Source: Rikenellaceae bacterium (GTDB taxonomy: Bacteria > Bacteroidota > Bacteroidia > Bacteroidales > UBA932). From it: a DNA stretch of 34,671 bases. A program made the translations under genes and the position numbers. Shown piece by piece: positions 24,402 through 33,103 of this stretch (the stretch's first letter is position 1; every line of letters begins with the position of its first letter). The notes beneath the pieces are model-generated. The model had not been told where the DNA came from, made no database searches, and was given only the letters and a program-made list of their open reading frames with translations. The stretch lies in assembly GCA_022777205.1 (NCBI GenBank), contig JALFGP010000121.1, positions 1 through 34,671 on the forward strand, read 5' to 3'.

Positions 24402-25822
24402 CAGATAACTCCGCTGCCAATCATCTCATCGTCAGCAGCATACCAGACAGCGAACTGACCGGGAGTGATGCCCCGCTGCGGGGAGTCGAAAAGAATGTAC
24501 AGCGCAGACTTCCTCATCAGGAGCGTGGCGTTCTGGAGGGGCTGACGGTAGCGTATCCTTACTCTCATCCTGCACATTTCCCCGGACTTGAGTTCCAGGT
24601 CCGGTCTTATCCAATGCAGGTCCTCAAGGGGAATCCTGAGGCAGCTGCGGGAGAGTCCGGGGTGCCTGTGACCCTGCCCGACATAGATTATGTTTTTGTC
24701 TATATCTGTGGAAATCACGAAGATGGAATCGCTGTGCCCACCGATGTTCAGCCCCTTTCTCTGACCTATGGTGTAGAAATGCGCCCCGTCGTGACGGCCC
24801 ACTATTTTGGCGAACGGATTCTCCTTGTAGCGGGTTTTCTTGACGTGTTTCCTGCCGCTGCGGTAGGTCTCGGTCTCGAAATGAATGGAAGAGTAGTCTA
24901 TCTCTCTGCTCAGGCAATCCAACTGGTCGTCGCTGAGTCCGGCAAGCTTTTCCATATCCCAGTGGCATACGCCCTCGCTTCCGGCCCCCTTGGTCTCGCT
25001 TATGTATGAGGAAATCATATCAGCCTCAGCCCCGTCCATGGATATGGACCTCAAGATTTCAGCAATCTCCTGATACTGACTGCTTTGCTCGTAGAATTCC
25101 GGATACACCTCCACCACATCACCCTCCTTTGCTTCAAGTTTCTGCTTCAGGAAAGTCGGCAGATCCACCTTGCCCACGAAACAGATGCCTTGGGAATCCT
25201 TCTTGTCGGCAGAAGGCAGGTCCGCCTCTGCAGCCAGACGTCTGACCTCAGGCTTGCAGATGTCTCCAATAGGGAAAAGTGCAGTGGAAAGCTGCTCCTG
25301 GGTGAGCTGGCAGAGGAAATAGCTCTGGTCCTTGTTGGGGTCGCTGCCCTCGAAAATCCTGTAAACCGGTGTCATACCCCCGTCGCCCCAGGTCTTGGGC
25401 ACCAGCACCTCCTGTCCGTTTGCGTCTTTGAGAGTATCCTTGCGGCAATAATGCCCGGTGGCAACATAATCCGCCCCCAGTTTCTTTGCCGTTTCCCAAA
25501 ATGCCGCGAACTTGATTTCCCGGTTGCACAGCACATCAGGGTTGGGAGTCCTTCCTGCCGCATATTCCGCAAACATATATTCCACCACCTTCTGGCGGTA
25601 TTCCTTGCTCAAATCCACAAAATAGAAAGGTATTCCAATCTTGCGGGCCACCATCTCCGCCACAAAGCGGTCCTCTTCCCATTCGCACTCTCCGTGCAGG
25701 GTGGTGGAGGCATCGTGCCAGTTCTGCATAAACAGACCGAACACATCATATCCCTGCCTCTTGAGCAGCAAGGCAGCCACACTGGAGTCAACCCCTCCTG
25801 ATAATCCTACGCATATTTTCAT
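24401..25822 (-). CDS. mnmA: tRNA-specific 2-thiouridylase MnmA
   Basis: A 473-residue enzyme that thiolates U34 of tRNA-Lys, Glu and Gln. PP-loop GLSGGVDSS (6-14) binds ATP. The two catalytic cysteines are C99 (PNPDVLCN, 93-100) and C214 (DSQGICFVG, 209-217). The RHDGAHFYTIGQRKGLNIGG block (343-362) is the usual MnmA central signature. The protein is about 100 residues longer than E. coli MnmA (368) because of an insert at about 240-340 between the adenylation and central domains, a form I associate with Bacteroidota. The start ATG at 25822 is 133 nt from the divergent cdd gene. Confidence 0.95.
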   Translation of the reverse strand: MKICVGLSGGVDSSVAALLLKRQGYDVFGLFMQNWHDASTTLHGECEWEEDRFVAEMVARKIGIPFYFVDLSKEYRQKVVEYMFAEYAAGRTPNPDVLCNREIKFAAFWETAKKLGADYVATGHYCRKDTLKDANGQEVLVPKTWGDGGMTPVYRIFEGSDPNKDQSYFLCQLTQEQLSTALFPIGDICKPEVRRLAAEADLPSADKKDSQGICFVGKVDLPTFLKQKLEAKEGDVVEVYPEFYEQSSQYQEIAEILRSISMDGAEADMISSYISETKGAGSEGVCHWDMEKLAGLSDDQLDCLSREIDYSSIHFETETYRSGRKHVKKTRYKENPFAKIVGRHDGAHFYTIGQRKGLNIGGHSDSIFVISTDIDKNIIYVGQGHRHPGLSRSCLRIPLEDLHWIRPDLELKSGEMCRMRVRIRYRQPLQNATLLMRKSALYILFDSPQRGITPGQFAVWYAADDEMIGSGVI

Positions 25823-25850
25823 CGGCTAAAATTCTGTTTTGGAAGCGAAG

Positions 25851-25882
25851 TTTGCTCAAAAATTTGAATTTTGTTATATTTG
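25851..25882 (+). promoter_or_regulatory. promoter of cdd
   Basis: TTTG (25851-25854), 20 nt, TATATTTG (25875-25882): a perfect consensus match. The transcript would start near 25888, leaving a leader of about 70 nt before the cdd ATG at 25956. Confidence 0.75.
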
Positions 25883-25955
25883 TGCACTTTGGACTTTAGT
25901 GTTGTCCGGAATTTTTGTGCAACACAGGCGCAAAGTTATAAAAAACCACAGGATT

Positions 25956-26429
25956 ATGACAAAGAATGTTCTGGAAATAGAATACGAACGCTATGAGTCT
26001 CTGAATGAGCTTTCAGTTGAGGATCGTGAACTTGCAGAGGCTGCTGTGAAGGCAGTCTCAGGCGCATATGCCCCGTATTCCAAATTCAATGTGGGCGCAG
26101 CAGTAAGGCTTTCCGACGGGCAGATTATCACTGGTGCAAATCAGGAAAATGCAGCCTATCCTTCAGGACTTTGCGCCGAGAGGACGGCAATGTTCTATGC
26201 CAATGCCAACAATCCCGACAAGTCTATGGTTTCCATTGCGATTGCAGCTGTCAAGGACGGGCAACTGTGCGGCAGACCGGCCACTCCTTGCGGGCAATGC
26301 CGTCAGGTGATGGCTGAATATCAGACCAAGGGCGGCGTGCCGATGACCATACTTCTTGTCGGAGCCGACTACATACTCAAATTCGCCCGCGTGGAATCAG
26401 TTCTGCCTTTCATCTTTGACAGTCTGTAG
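25956..26429 (+). CDS. cdd: cytidine deaminase
   Basis: A 157-residue zinc enzyme converting cytidine or deoxycytidine to uridine or deoxyuridine in pyrimidine salvage. The ATG at 25956 is chosen; the frame is open upstream but that part overlaps the promoter. Zinc and catalytic residues: CAERTA (PSGLCAERTA, proton-shuttle Glu) and PCGQCRQV. These are the C-A-E and PCxxC motifs of the homotetrameric class. The N-terminal 25 residues are extra relative to the shortest Cdd proteins. It ends 6 nt before the ECF sigma gene, so the two may share a transcript. Confidence 0.93.
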   Translation: MTKNVLEIEYERYESLNELSVEDRELAEAAVKAVSGAYAPYSKFNVGAAVRLSDGQIITGANQENAAYPSGLCAERTAMFYANANNPDKSMVSIAIAAVKDGQLCGRPATPCGQCRQVMAEYQTKGGVPMTILLVGADYILKFARVESVLPFIFDSL

Positions 26430-26435
26430 CAATCT

Positions 26436-26990
26436 ATGACGGGTGTCAATGAAATATGGCGGGAATTCAAGCAATCAGGCAGCACCAATGCCTTCAAAAG
26501 GCTGTATGATGCCTGCTACGATGTGCTCTACCGTTATGCCTCATTCTACATCGACAGTCTTGATGCCGAGGAAGTGGTGCTGGACCTGATGCTCTACCTT
26601 TGGACCAACAGGGGCAGCATAGAAATCCACACTTCCGTGGAATCCTATCTGCGCAGTTCCATCCACAACCGTTGTCTGAACAAACTCAGGGGACGGGTAC
26701 CTACAACCAGCCTGGAGTTTGTGGCGGAGTTTGGCACTGCTGATATGGATCAGCGCAGAATCACTGAAGAAGACATAAGCATAGTGGTCTGGGAAGCTAT
26801 GAAGACACTATCCCCGAAATGCCGTCAGATTTTCGAAATGTCCCGCAACGAAGGCTTGAAGAATTCCGAGATAGCCACGAATATGGGCCTGTCCGAAAAG
26901 ACTGTCGAAGCTTATATCACCAAGAGTCTCAAGCAAATACGTATTTTCGCAAAAAAGAATCTGATATTGCTGATTTTCCTAGGTCTCTGA
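26436..26990 (+). CDS. ECF sigma factor of the Bacteroidota FecR-linked type
   Basis: A 184-residue RNA polymerase sigma-70 family protein of the Bacteroides expansion type. Region 2 is at about 20-85 (LYRYASFYIDSLDAEEVVLD then a LYLWTNR tail), region 4 at about 125-170 with helix-turn-helix NSEIATNMGLSEKTVEAYITK. The end is hydrophobic (NLILLIFLGL). Such sigma factors are held by a FecR membrane anti-sigma and released when a SusC-type transporter with STN domain binds its ligand. All the partners are present downstream: FecR at 29441 and SusC at 33104. Unusually the anti-sigma is not the next gene: a lipoprotein is between them. Confidence 0.9.
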   Translation: MTGVNEIWREFKQSGSTNAFKRLYDACYDVLYRYASFYIDSLDAEEVVLDLMLYLWTNRGSIEIHTSVESYLRSSIHNRCLNKLRGRVPTTSLEFVAEFGTADMDQRRITEEDISIVVWEAMKTLSPKCRQIFEMSRNEGLKNSEIATNMGLSEKTVEAYITKSLKQIRIFAKKNLILLIFLGL

Positions 26991-27012
26991 CTTAACATAA
27001 TTTTTTTTCACG

Positions 27013-27058
27013 GAGGATGCTCTTTTTTCAAGGGTGTCCTTCTTTTTATGTGTCTATA
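27013..27058 (+). promoter_or_regulatory. 46-bp element, copy 1 (before first lipoprotein)
   Basis: Matches 29377-29422 at 43 of 46 bases; the first 28 bases are identical. GAGGATGCTC (27013-27022) pairs with GGGTGTCCTT (27032-27041), partly by G-U wobbles, and a T-rich run follows: a terminator-like hairpin for the sigma gene. It also contains GGGTGTCC and, 14 nt later, GTCTATA, which would suit -35 and -10 boxes of an ECF promoter. The lipoprotein ATG is 36 nt below. Confidence 0.6.
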
Positions 27059-27093
27059 CAATAAAACACGGAAATTTTCTAATAACCGATAAT

Positions 27094-29349
27094 ATGAAAA
27101 AGATTTTAGCAATTGCAACAATCGTGGCATTGACCGCAGTGTCCTGCCAAAAGGAAAATGCGGTAAAGGACCAGAACAAAACCATCAAGGTCACAGTTGA
27201 ATCTGCACCCCTTACCAAGATGGGCATCAAAGACGATGTACAACCGGTCTGGACTGCAGGTGAGACCGCCGCACTCATTTCAACCTCTGATTATTCCGTT
27301 ACAGCCACCTCCAAGCTGAACGTACCGGACATAGCCGGCAGCAAGGCCGCTTTCACCTTTGAAGCTATCCCGGAAGGCAACTACAGAATCATATCCCCTT
27401 CATCATCTTCCATTTCATCTGACGGAGTGGTCTTCAGTATTTCTGCAAGCCAGACTCAAAAGGAACTCGGTCTCTCGGGCAGCCGTGCCTGTATGATCGG
27501 AGGAGCCAAGGACGGTGCTGATATTGCTGTCGGTTCTGAAACAGCTTATGAGGCATCCGTTAAACTCGCCGGAGCAATGCTTCAGGTAAATGTATATGAC
27601 AGTTCCAATCCTACCGGAGAAAAGGTGAAGAGTGTTTCTGTCAAAGCCCCTGCCGGAAAACTCAGCGGTAATATTACCGTGGGATACGACGGAAAGGTAA
27701 AATCGGTATCCGGAAGCGGCAATACTGTCAGCGTCTGTGTGGACAATCCTGAAATCGTGGTTTCAGACAAGGCTTCGGCAAAAGGAATCTACATCGCCAC
27801 AGTCCCTGCTCAAATCGCAGCAAGCGAGTCCGGTTCAGTGACTTATACTGTCGTTACGGATGGTTCTGTCTATGAGTTCGATATGACTGAAGCTGTGGAA
27901 TGGGAAGCCGGGGTTGTCAGCACCGTGGACATTGACCTTGCAAATGCAACCAAGGTCGAAAGGGAGAAACCGATTATGTCTTCCACACATCCCTACACTA
28001 TGGGCGATTTTGAGATGACGGAAACCGAGCCGGGAGTCTATACGATCGAACACGTTTGGCTCAGCGGTCAGGAAAAGGACATCTATTTCCCTGCCGGAAC
28101 AAGCGGCTTCTATTACAACGCTGTGGACGGGTGGATTTCATCGGAAGATCCTGAATTTGACGTGGTGTATTCAAGTGAACCGGATTCATTGAAAGTACAG
28201 CAATGGGGCGGAAAGAACTACACTGAGAAATATTACACCATCATACTCAACACCAACACAATGAAGCTCAAGGTGCTTCAGGATCGTGGGGAAAGGTTCT
28301 GGATTACAGGCGATAACCTCAGTTGGGACTTGAACAAATATGAGATGGATGTGGACACGCAGACAGGCACAGCCACTTGGAGCGGATATCTCAAGGCCGG
28401 CAGCTTCAAGATTCACGGTGAAAATCTGTATCAGCCAGGCTCTTGGGATGGCCCTGATAAGCAGACCGGCTCCGGTGAGTGGTATTTCTATGACAGTTCG
28501 AGAGAGAACGGAATCAGTATGAACAGCGATTCTGACCATAAGTGGGTAATAGAGAATGCCGGATATTATACTCTTGAGTTCAATTATAAGGCAAAGCCTA
28601 TGACATTTGTCGTTACCCCTAAGGAAAGCCTTGACATAACCTTGAACGGTCAAGCCCTGACGTATGCAGGAAATAACCAGTACACCATACAAACAAGCTT
28701 CAAAAAGGGAGACAGTTTCACGCTTGCCGGCTGCAAGAATCTGGAATACGTACACATGGATCCGGATTTCCTTATAAAGGAAGGTGATTCATACAAGTTC
28801 AATGCAGTGGATGGAACCTACAAGTTCATCCTCAATCTCCAGTCGCATGACATTACTTATGCTGATGATGCAGGTAAGAAAATGGTTGCATCGTGGACCC
28901 TTTTCCAGGGTATCAAAAATGATGATGGTTTCTATTCCACACTTATTCTTGCCGGATTGGGTATTGGCAATCTTACGGTCAACTCCCAAAATCAGCCTGG
29001 ATGGAGTGTAGAATCATCTGTCCAGCCGTATATGGCAGAGATTGAAAAAGGTGTTTATCAGTTTACGGGAGTTTACAGCGGTTCCTGGGAGTGGCAGAAG
29101 CCATACTACAGATGGACCTGGAGTCTGGATTTTAAATATTTCGAAGACAACGACTGGCGCGTCGGCACTCCGGACATAGTCAATTGGGTGGACAATACCG
29201 GCAAAATCCAACAGATATCTGAAGGCAATTCTAAAGGCAATTTTACTTTTAAGAATTCAAATGATAGGTGGGAAGATGGGCAGACATATCGACTGACCGT
29301 AAATAGGAACACCAATCCTCATACCGTCACATTCGACAAACTGCAATAA
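27094..29349 (+). CDS. SusE/F-like surface lipoprotein with fimbrillin-like N-terminus
   Basis: A 751-residue lipoprotein. The ATG at 27094 gives MKKILAIATIVALTAVSC with lipobox AVSC. Residues 25-300 resemble fimbrillin-family lipoproteins (APLTKMG, WTAGETAALIS). The C-terminal part has SusE/F-type glycan-binding modules: FWITGDNLSWDLNKYEMDV, then ATWSGYLKAGSFKIHGENLY and YYTLEFNYKAKPMTFVVTP, and a later repeat-like module. It probably binds a polysaccharide at the cell surface. It is paralogous to 30756-33101. It sits between sigma and anti-sigma, an uncommon position for a SusE/F-type gene, and has its own copy of the 46-bp element. Confidence 0.8.
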   Translation: MKKILAIATIVALTAVSCQKENAVKDQNKTIKVTVESAPLTKMGIKDDVQPVWTAGETAALISTSDYSVTATSKLNVPDIAGSKAAFTFEAIPEGNYRIISPSSSSISSDGVVFSISASQTQKELGLSGSRACMIGGAKDGADIAVGSETAYEASVKLAGAMLQVNVYDSSNPTGEKVKSVSVKAPAGKLSGNITVGYDGKVKSVSGSGNTVSVCVDNPEIVVSDKASAKGIYIATVPAQIAASESGSVTYTVVTDGSVYEFDMTEAVEWEAGVVSTVDIDLANATKVEREKPIMSSTHPYTMGDFEMTETEPGVYTIEHVWLSGQEKDIYFPAGTSGFYYNAVDGWISSEDPEFDVVYSSEPDSLKVQQWGGKNYTEKYYTIILNTNTMKLKVLQDRGERFWITGDNLSWDLNKYEMDVDTQTGTATWSGYLKAGSFKIHGENLYQPGSWDGPDKQTGSGEWYFYDSSRENGISMNSDSDHKWVIENAGYYTLEFNYKAKPMTFVVTPKESLDITLNGQALTYAGNNQYTIQTSFKKGDSFTLAGCKNLEYVHMDPDFLIKEGDSYKFNAVDGTYKFILNLQSHDITYADDAGKKMVASWTLFQGIKNDDGFYSTLILAGLGIGNLTVNSQNQPGWSVESSVQPYMAEIEKGVYQFTGVYSGSWEWQKPYYRWTWSLDFKYFEDNDWRVGTPDIVNWVDNTGKIQQISEGNSKGNFTFKNSNDRWEDGQTYRLTVNRNTNPHTVTFDKLQ

Positions 29350-29376
29350 ATATCCGTAGTGTTCCATAATATCAAT

Positions 29377-29422
29377 GAGGATGCTCTTTTTTCAAGGGTG
29401 TCCTCATTTTTTTGTGTCTATA
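29377..29422 (+). promoter_or_regulatory. 46-bp element, copy 2 (before fecR)
   Basis: Second copy of the element at 27013-27058. The hairpin arms are GAGGATGCTC (29377-29386) and GGGTGTCCTC (29396-29405), followed by a seven-T run, so it can end the lipoprotein transcript. The GGGTGTCC and GTCTATA boxes with 14-nt spacing are also kept. The fecR ATG is 19 nt below. Confidence 0.6.
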
Positions 29423-29440
29423 TTGATAAAGGCCTTTATT

Positions 29441-30595
29441 ATGGATAATAATTTGAATCTGTTCATCCGTTCTTTCCGGAATGAACTCACAGAAGAAGAT
29501 AAGATTCGTCTTGCGGAACTGTTGACAGACAGCGATATAGCAAGCCAGTATGAACATTACAGAAAAATCTGGAATCAGGCTCTTGCCAAGGGACAGAGTG
29601 CAGCTCCTGATTCAGAAAAAACTTGGGGTTCGATTGCATCCCGAATCAAGACAACAGGAAAGGGGCGGCGTATTTTGCGTTACATTACTGCTGCAGTTTC
29701 CGTTTGCGCTGCGGCTGCTGCAGTTGCTGTTTTCCTGATTTTCAATGGACAAGCCAATCAGGACTATGATGAAGAACGTCTGACTCAGGCTGCATCTGAG
29801 GATTGGGGAGTCATCGCCTCCGACAAGATAGTATTCCGTACAGCAGAGGGGAAGTACTATTCAGTGGATTCCAAGCAGGCAGAGGTGTCTGTGGATGATG
29901 AAGGCTGCATTTCCATCAATTCCGTGCAATTGGGGACAAAGTCGGCCAAAGGTTACAACAGCATAAGGGTTCCAAGGGGCAAGATGGTGAATCTCAAACT
30001 CTCCGACGGCACTGGTATTTATCTAAATTCTCTTTCCAGTATCACCTTTCCGTCCAATTTTTCCGGCACCGACAGAATGGTGTTTCTGGAAGGGGAAGCC
30101 TATTTCGATGTGGCAAGGGATGAGCAGAGGCCATTCACGGCACTCTCGGACAGGATGAATGTGGCCGTTCTTGGAACTCAGTTCAATTTTTCCACAACGG
30201 ACGAGGCAGCAGTCGTTACCTTGGTTTCAGGCAAAGTCCAGGTGGAGACTGAAACCTCGGAGACTTGTGTCCTTTTCCCAAGTCAGCAGGTGGCTTTCCA
30301 GAGCGGCAGACTTGAAAGCGTGAAATCGGTAGATGTGGAATCGGTCATAAGCTGGACATCACACAAGATTATATGCAAAGACCAGAATATCTCGGAAGTG
30401 TTTGAAAAGCTCAGCAAATATTTCGACCGGGACTTTGTCTGCAGGGAGCCTTTGGATGACATATACATAAGCGGAAAACTTGACTTGAAGGCTGGCCTGG
30501 ACAGTGTGCTGGAGAGTATAGCCTTTGTCGCTCCCGTTTCTTTCTCCCATAATGGAGAATCCGTATTAGTCGCAAGAATGAACACAAATAACTAA
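29441..30595 (+). CDS. FecR-type anti-sigma factor
   Basis: A 384-residue inner-membrane regulator. The ATG at 29441 (MDNNLNLFIRSF) is preferred to an in-frame upstream ATG at 29375 that lies within the 46-bp element. Residues 1-75 are the cytoplasmic anti-sigma domain, 81-102 a single membrane helix, about 165-290 the periplasmic FecR domain (VPRGKMVNLKLSDGTGIYLN, FLEGEAYFDVARDEQRPF, TQFNF), and 310-384 a C-terminal STN-like DUF4974 domain. It should bind the ECF sigma factor at 26436 and receive the signal from the STN domain of the SusC at 33104. Confidence 0.92.
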   Translation: MDNNLNLFIRSFRNELTEEDKIRLAELLTDSDIASQYEHYRKIWNQALAKGQSAAPDSEKTWGSIASRIKTTGKGRRILRYITAAVSVCAAAAAVAVFLIFNGQANQDYDEERLTQAASEDWGVIASDKIVFRTAEGKYYSVDSKQAEVSVDDEGCISINSVQLGTKSAKGYNSIRVPRGKMVNLKLSDGTGIYLNSLSSITFPSNFSGTDRMVFLEGEAYFDVARDEQRPFTALSDRMNVAVLGTQFNFSTTDEAAVVTLVSGKVQVETETSETCVLFPSQQVAFQSGRLESVKSVDVESVISWTSHKIICKDQNISEVFEKLSKYFDRDFVCREPLDDIYISGKLDLKAGLDSVLESIAFVAPVSFSHNGESVLVARMNTNN

Positions 30596-30605
30596 ATAAC
30601 TTATT

Positions 30606-30743
30606 ATGAACTACAAAACACCTGAAATTTTTTTGTGGGGGGGGGTAACCGTTGAGCATGGGTTTGCCACATCCCTTTCCTCCGAGCCAGGTCAGATTTA
30701 TTTCCAAACTGATGACCACCCAGACAATGAATTTTCAAACTAA
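30606..30743 (+). CDS. small ORF with G9 tract
   Basis: A 45-residue ORF between fecR and the second lipoprotein, 12 nt before the latter's ATG. It reads MNYKTPEIFLWG with a short acidic end and a VEHGFATS segment in the middle. I associate similar KPEI..VEQGFA short proteins with fimbrillin-like loci in Bacteroidales, from memory and not verified. Nine consecutive G (30637-30645) after a T7-GT run encode the WGG part, so the frame depends on the length of the tract. It may be a real small secreted or structural peptide or a translated 5' leader of the downstream gene. Confidence 0.5.
   Translation: MNYKTPEIFLWGGVTVEHGFATSLSSEPGQIYFQTDDHPDNEFSN
30637..30645 (+). repeat. G9 homopolymer tract
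   Basis: Nine G in a row inside the small ORF (and 111 nt before the downstream lipoprotein ATG). Tracts of this length are prone to slipped-strand changes. It could switch the ORF between frames or alter spacing of a promoter for the lipoprotein; a sequencing artefact in homopolymer length is also possible. Confidence 0.7.
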
Positions 30744-30755
30744 ACAGAAGGCAGT

Positions 30756-33101
30756 ATGAAAAAGACTATTATCATTGCTGCCACAGTCGCAGCATTCGCA
30801 GTTTCTTGTCAGAAAGAAACAATTGTTGAAAAACAGAGCAGAAGCATTTCCGTAACAGCTGAGGCTATGCCATTGACCAAAGTAGGCTTTGTTGACGGAA
30901 TCAGTGCAGTTTGGTCAGCAGGAGAGACTGCTTCACTCATATCCAAGCCTGGATATACAGAAGCAGCAACTGCTACTCTTCCCGCTTCTCAAATCCTGAA
31001 CGGTGGAACCAAGGCCTGCTTTTCTTTTGAAAATATAAAAGACGGTTCCTACAGAATAGTATCTCCATCTCTGGAGCCTAAGGCAATATCAGATCAGGGA
31101 GTGACCTTCACTATTCCTGCTGTCCAGACTCAGAATAAGCTCGGTATATCAGGAGGCCGTGCCTGCCTTGTGGGAGGTGTCAAAGGGAAAGAAGACGGTC
31201 TTTTGGAAGACCTTGTTGTATCAGCTCAAACCGTCAAATATGATGCTTATTTCAAACTTGCAGGAGCTGTACTTCAGTTCAATATTTATGACTCGACCAC
31301 TCCAAGCGGAGAATTGATTAAGAGTGTAAAAGTCAGTGCAACAGGGGCAAATCTGAGCGGAGATTTCACCGTGGATTATGATGGTAATTCCGTTAATGCC
31401 GCAGGAAAAGGAAACAGCGTGACCGTAAATGTTGAATCTCGTGAAATCGTGGTTGCAGACAAGAAATATACCAAGGCCGTATATGCTGTCATTGTTCCTG
31501 CAACAATAGCTGCAAACGAAAGTGGCTCAGTGACTTATACTGTTGAAACCTATGGCGGTTCAGTATATGAATTCAAATCCAAGGAGGCAAAGAATTGGAA
31601 GAGCGGATTCATAACTCCTATCAATATCGATTTGGCAAAGGCTTCCAAAACAACGAAATATCAGACCGCTGCACCTGTCTTTGTTTCCAACCATCCTTAT
31701 TCCAAACAAGAGACTAAAATGACAGAAACGGCATCGGAATCGGGTGTATATACCATCGAACATGTTTGGGTAAGCGGTCAGAACTATGAAATCAATTTCA
31801 AAGTTGGTTCAACCGGCAAATATTACAACGCCTATAATGGAGATACCAATGCCTATGTTTCTTCAGAAGACCCGGAGTTTGACGTCGTGGTATCTGACGA
31901 GCCTTTTCCTTTGAAGATACAGCAATGGGGCGGAAAGAACTACACGGAGAAATACTGCACTTTCATACTCGACACCAACACAATGAAGCTCAAGGTACTT
32001 CAGGATCGTGGAGAAAGGTTCTGGATTACTGGAGACAATCTCAGTTGGGAGTTGGACAAATATGAGATGGATGTTAACAAGCAGGCAGGCAAAGCCACCT
32101 GGAGCGGCTATCTCAAGGCTGGCAACTTCAAGATTCACGGTGAAAAATTGTGGGAAGGTAAACCTGAAGATCGCTGGGAGGGCCCTGATAAGCAGACCGG
32201 AGCAGGCGAGTGGTATTTCCTTGATGATTCCCGTGAAAACGGAATCAGTATGAACAGAGATTCTGACAAGAAGTGGAATCTTGCGGAAGCAGGCTATTAC
32301 ACTCTTGAGTTCAACTACAAGTCCAGCCCTATGACTTTCACCATCACCAAGAAGGATTATCTTGACCTGACTGTAAACGGAAACGCTCTGACGTATGCAG
32401 AAAATAACCAGTACACCATAGAGACAACATTCAAAAAGGGCGAAACTTTCACGCTTGCCGGCTGCAAGAATCTGGAATACGTGATGATGGACCCTGATTT
32501 CCTTGTCAAGGATGCTGAGGGTTACAAGTTCAATGCAGAGACGGGAAAATATAAGTTTATCCTCCATCTCGGTTCCCACGATGTCACATATAATGATAGA
32601 GCCAAACAGTATCCTCAAAATTCCTGGACTCTTTTCAAAGGCATGCGCGAGAATGATATCTTTACTACAACGAAGGTACTCGTGGGAGCAGGTGTCGCAG
32701 ATTTGACGGTTATGAACTGTATGACTTGGGATAAAAATACTTTTGAAAACCGTTATGAGAATCTTCCGCATATGGCACAAATAGAAACTGGAGTTTATCA
32801 GTTTACCGGGCGATACAAACAAGAGTGGTCTAACATTTTACCATATGACAGATGGGCGAAAGAATTGGATTTCAAATATTATGGTCAATTTGACTGGAAG
32901 GATCCGATACCTGATTCTGTTACTCTGGATGACAAAACAAACAGTATACAGCAGAGTACTGCTGAAGGTAAAGTAGGCAATCTGACTTGGGCGGACTCCA
33001 ATATAAAATGGGATCACGATGCCACTTACCGCTTAACTGTCGACACTAGGACAAGTCAGCATACCGTCAAATTCGAAAAAATTGTAAATCAAAATAAATG
33101 A
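30756..33101 (+). CDS. SusE/F-like surface lipoprotein, second paralogue
   Basis: A 781-residue lipoprotein. The signal MKKTIIIAATVAAFAVSC ends in lipobox AVSC. The fimbrillin-like N-terminal part (PLTKVGFVDGISAVWSAGET) is well diverged from its paralogue at 27094. The central glycan-binding module is close to identical (IQQWGGKNYTEKY, TNTMKLKVLQDRGERFWITG). Some DNA stretches in that module are the same for over 20 bases. It differs by an insert (EGKPEDRWEG) and by its C-terminal module. Ends overlapping the SusC start region (33098-33104). Likely an outer-membrane glycan receptor for this transporter. Confidence 0.8.
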   Translation: MKKTIIIAATVAAFAVSCQKETIVEKQSRSISVTAEAMPLTKVGFVDGISAVWSAGETASLISKPGYTEAATATLPASQILNGGTKACFSFENIKDGSYRIVSPSLEPKAISDQGVTFTIPAVQTQNKLGISGGRACLVGGVKGKEDGLLEDLVVSAQTVKYDAYFKLAGAVLQFNIYDSTTPSGELIKSVKVSATGANLSGDFTVDYDGNSVNAAGKGNSVTVNVESREIVVADKKYTKAVYAVIVPATIAANESGSVTYTVETYGGSVYEFKSKEAKNWKSGFITPINIDLAKASKTTKYQTAAPVFVSNHPYSKQETKMTETASESGVYTIEHVWVSGQNYEINFKVGSTGKYYNAYNGDTNAYVSSEDPEFDVVVSDEPFPLKIQQWGGKNYTEKYCTFILDTNTMKLKVLQDRGERFWITGDNLSWELDKYEMDVNKQAGKATWSGYLKAGNFKIHGEKLWEGKPEDRWEGPDKQTGAGEWYFLDDSRENGISMNRDSDKKWNLAEAGYYTLEFNYKSSPMTFTITKKDYLDLTVNGNALTYAENNQYTIETTFKKGETFTLAGCKNLEYVMMDPDFLVKDAEGYKFNAETGKYKFILHLGSHDVTYNDRAKQYPQNSWTLFKGMRENDIFTTTKVLVGAGVADLTVMNCMTWDKNTFENRYENLPHMAQIETGVYQFTGRYKQEWSNILPYDRWAKELDFKYYGQFDWKDPIPDSVTLDDKTNSIQQSTAEGKVGNLTWADSNIKWDHDATYRLTVDTRTSQHTVKFEKIVNQNK

Positions 33102-33103
33102 TT

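Noticed and set aside
31863..32822. 319-codon minus-strand open frame in the second lipoprotein gene
   Set aside because: Antisense shadow; a similar shadow exists in the first paralogue, as expected from shared sequence.
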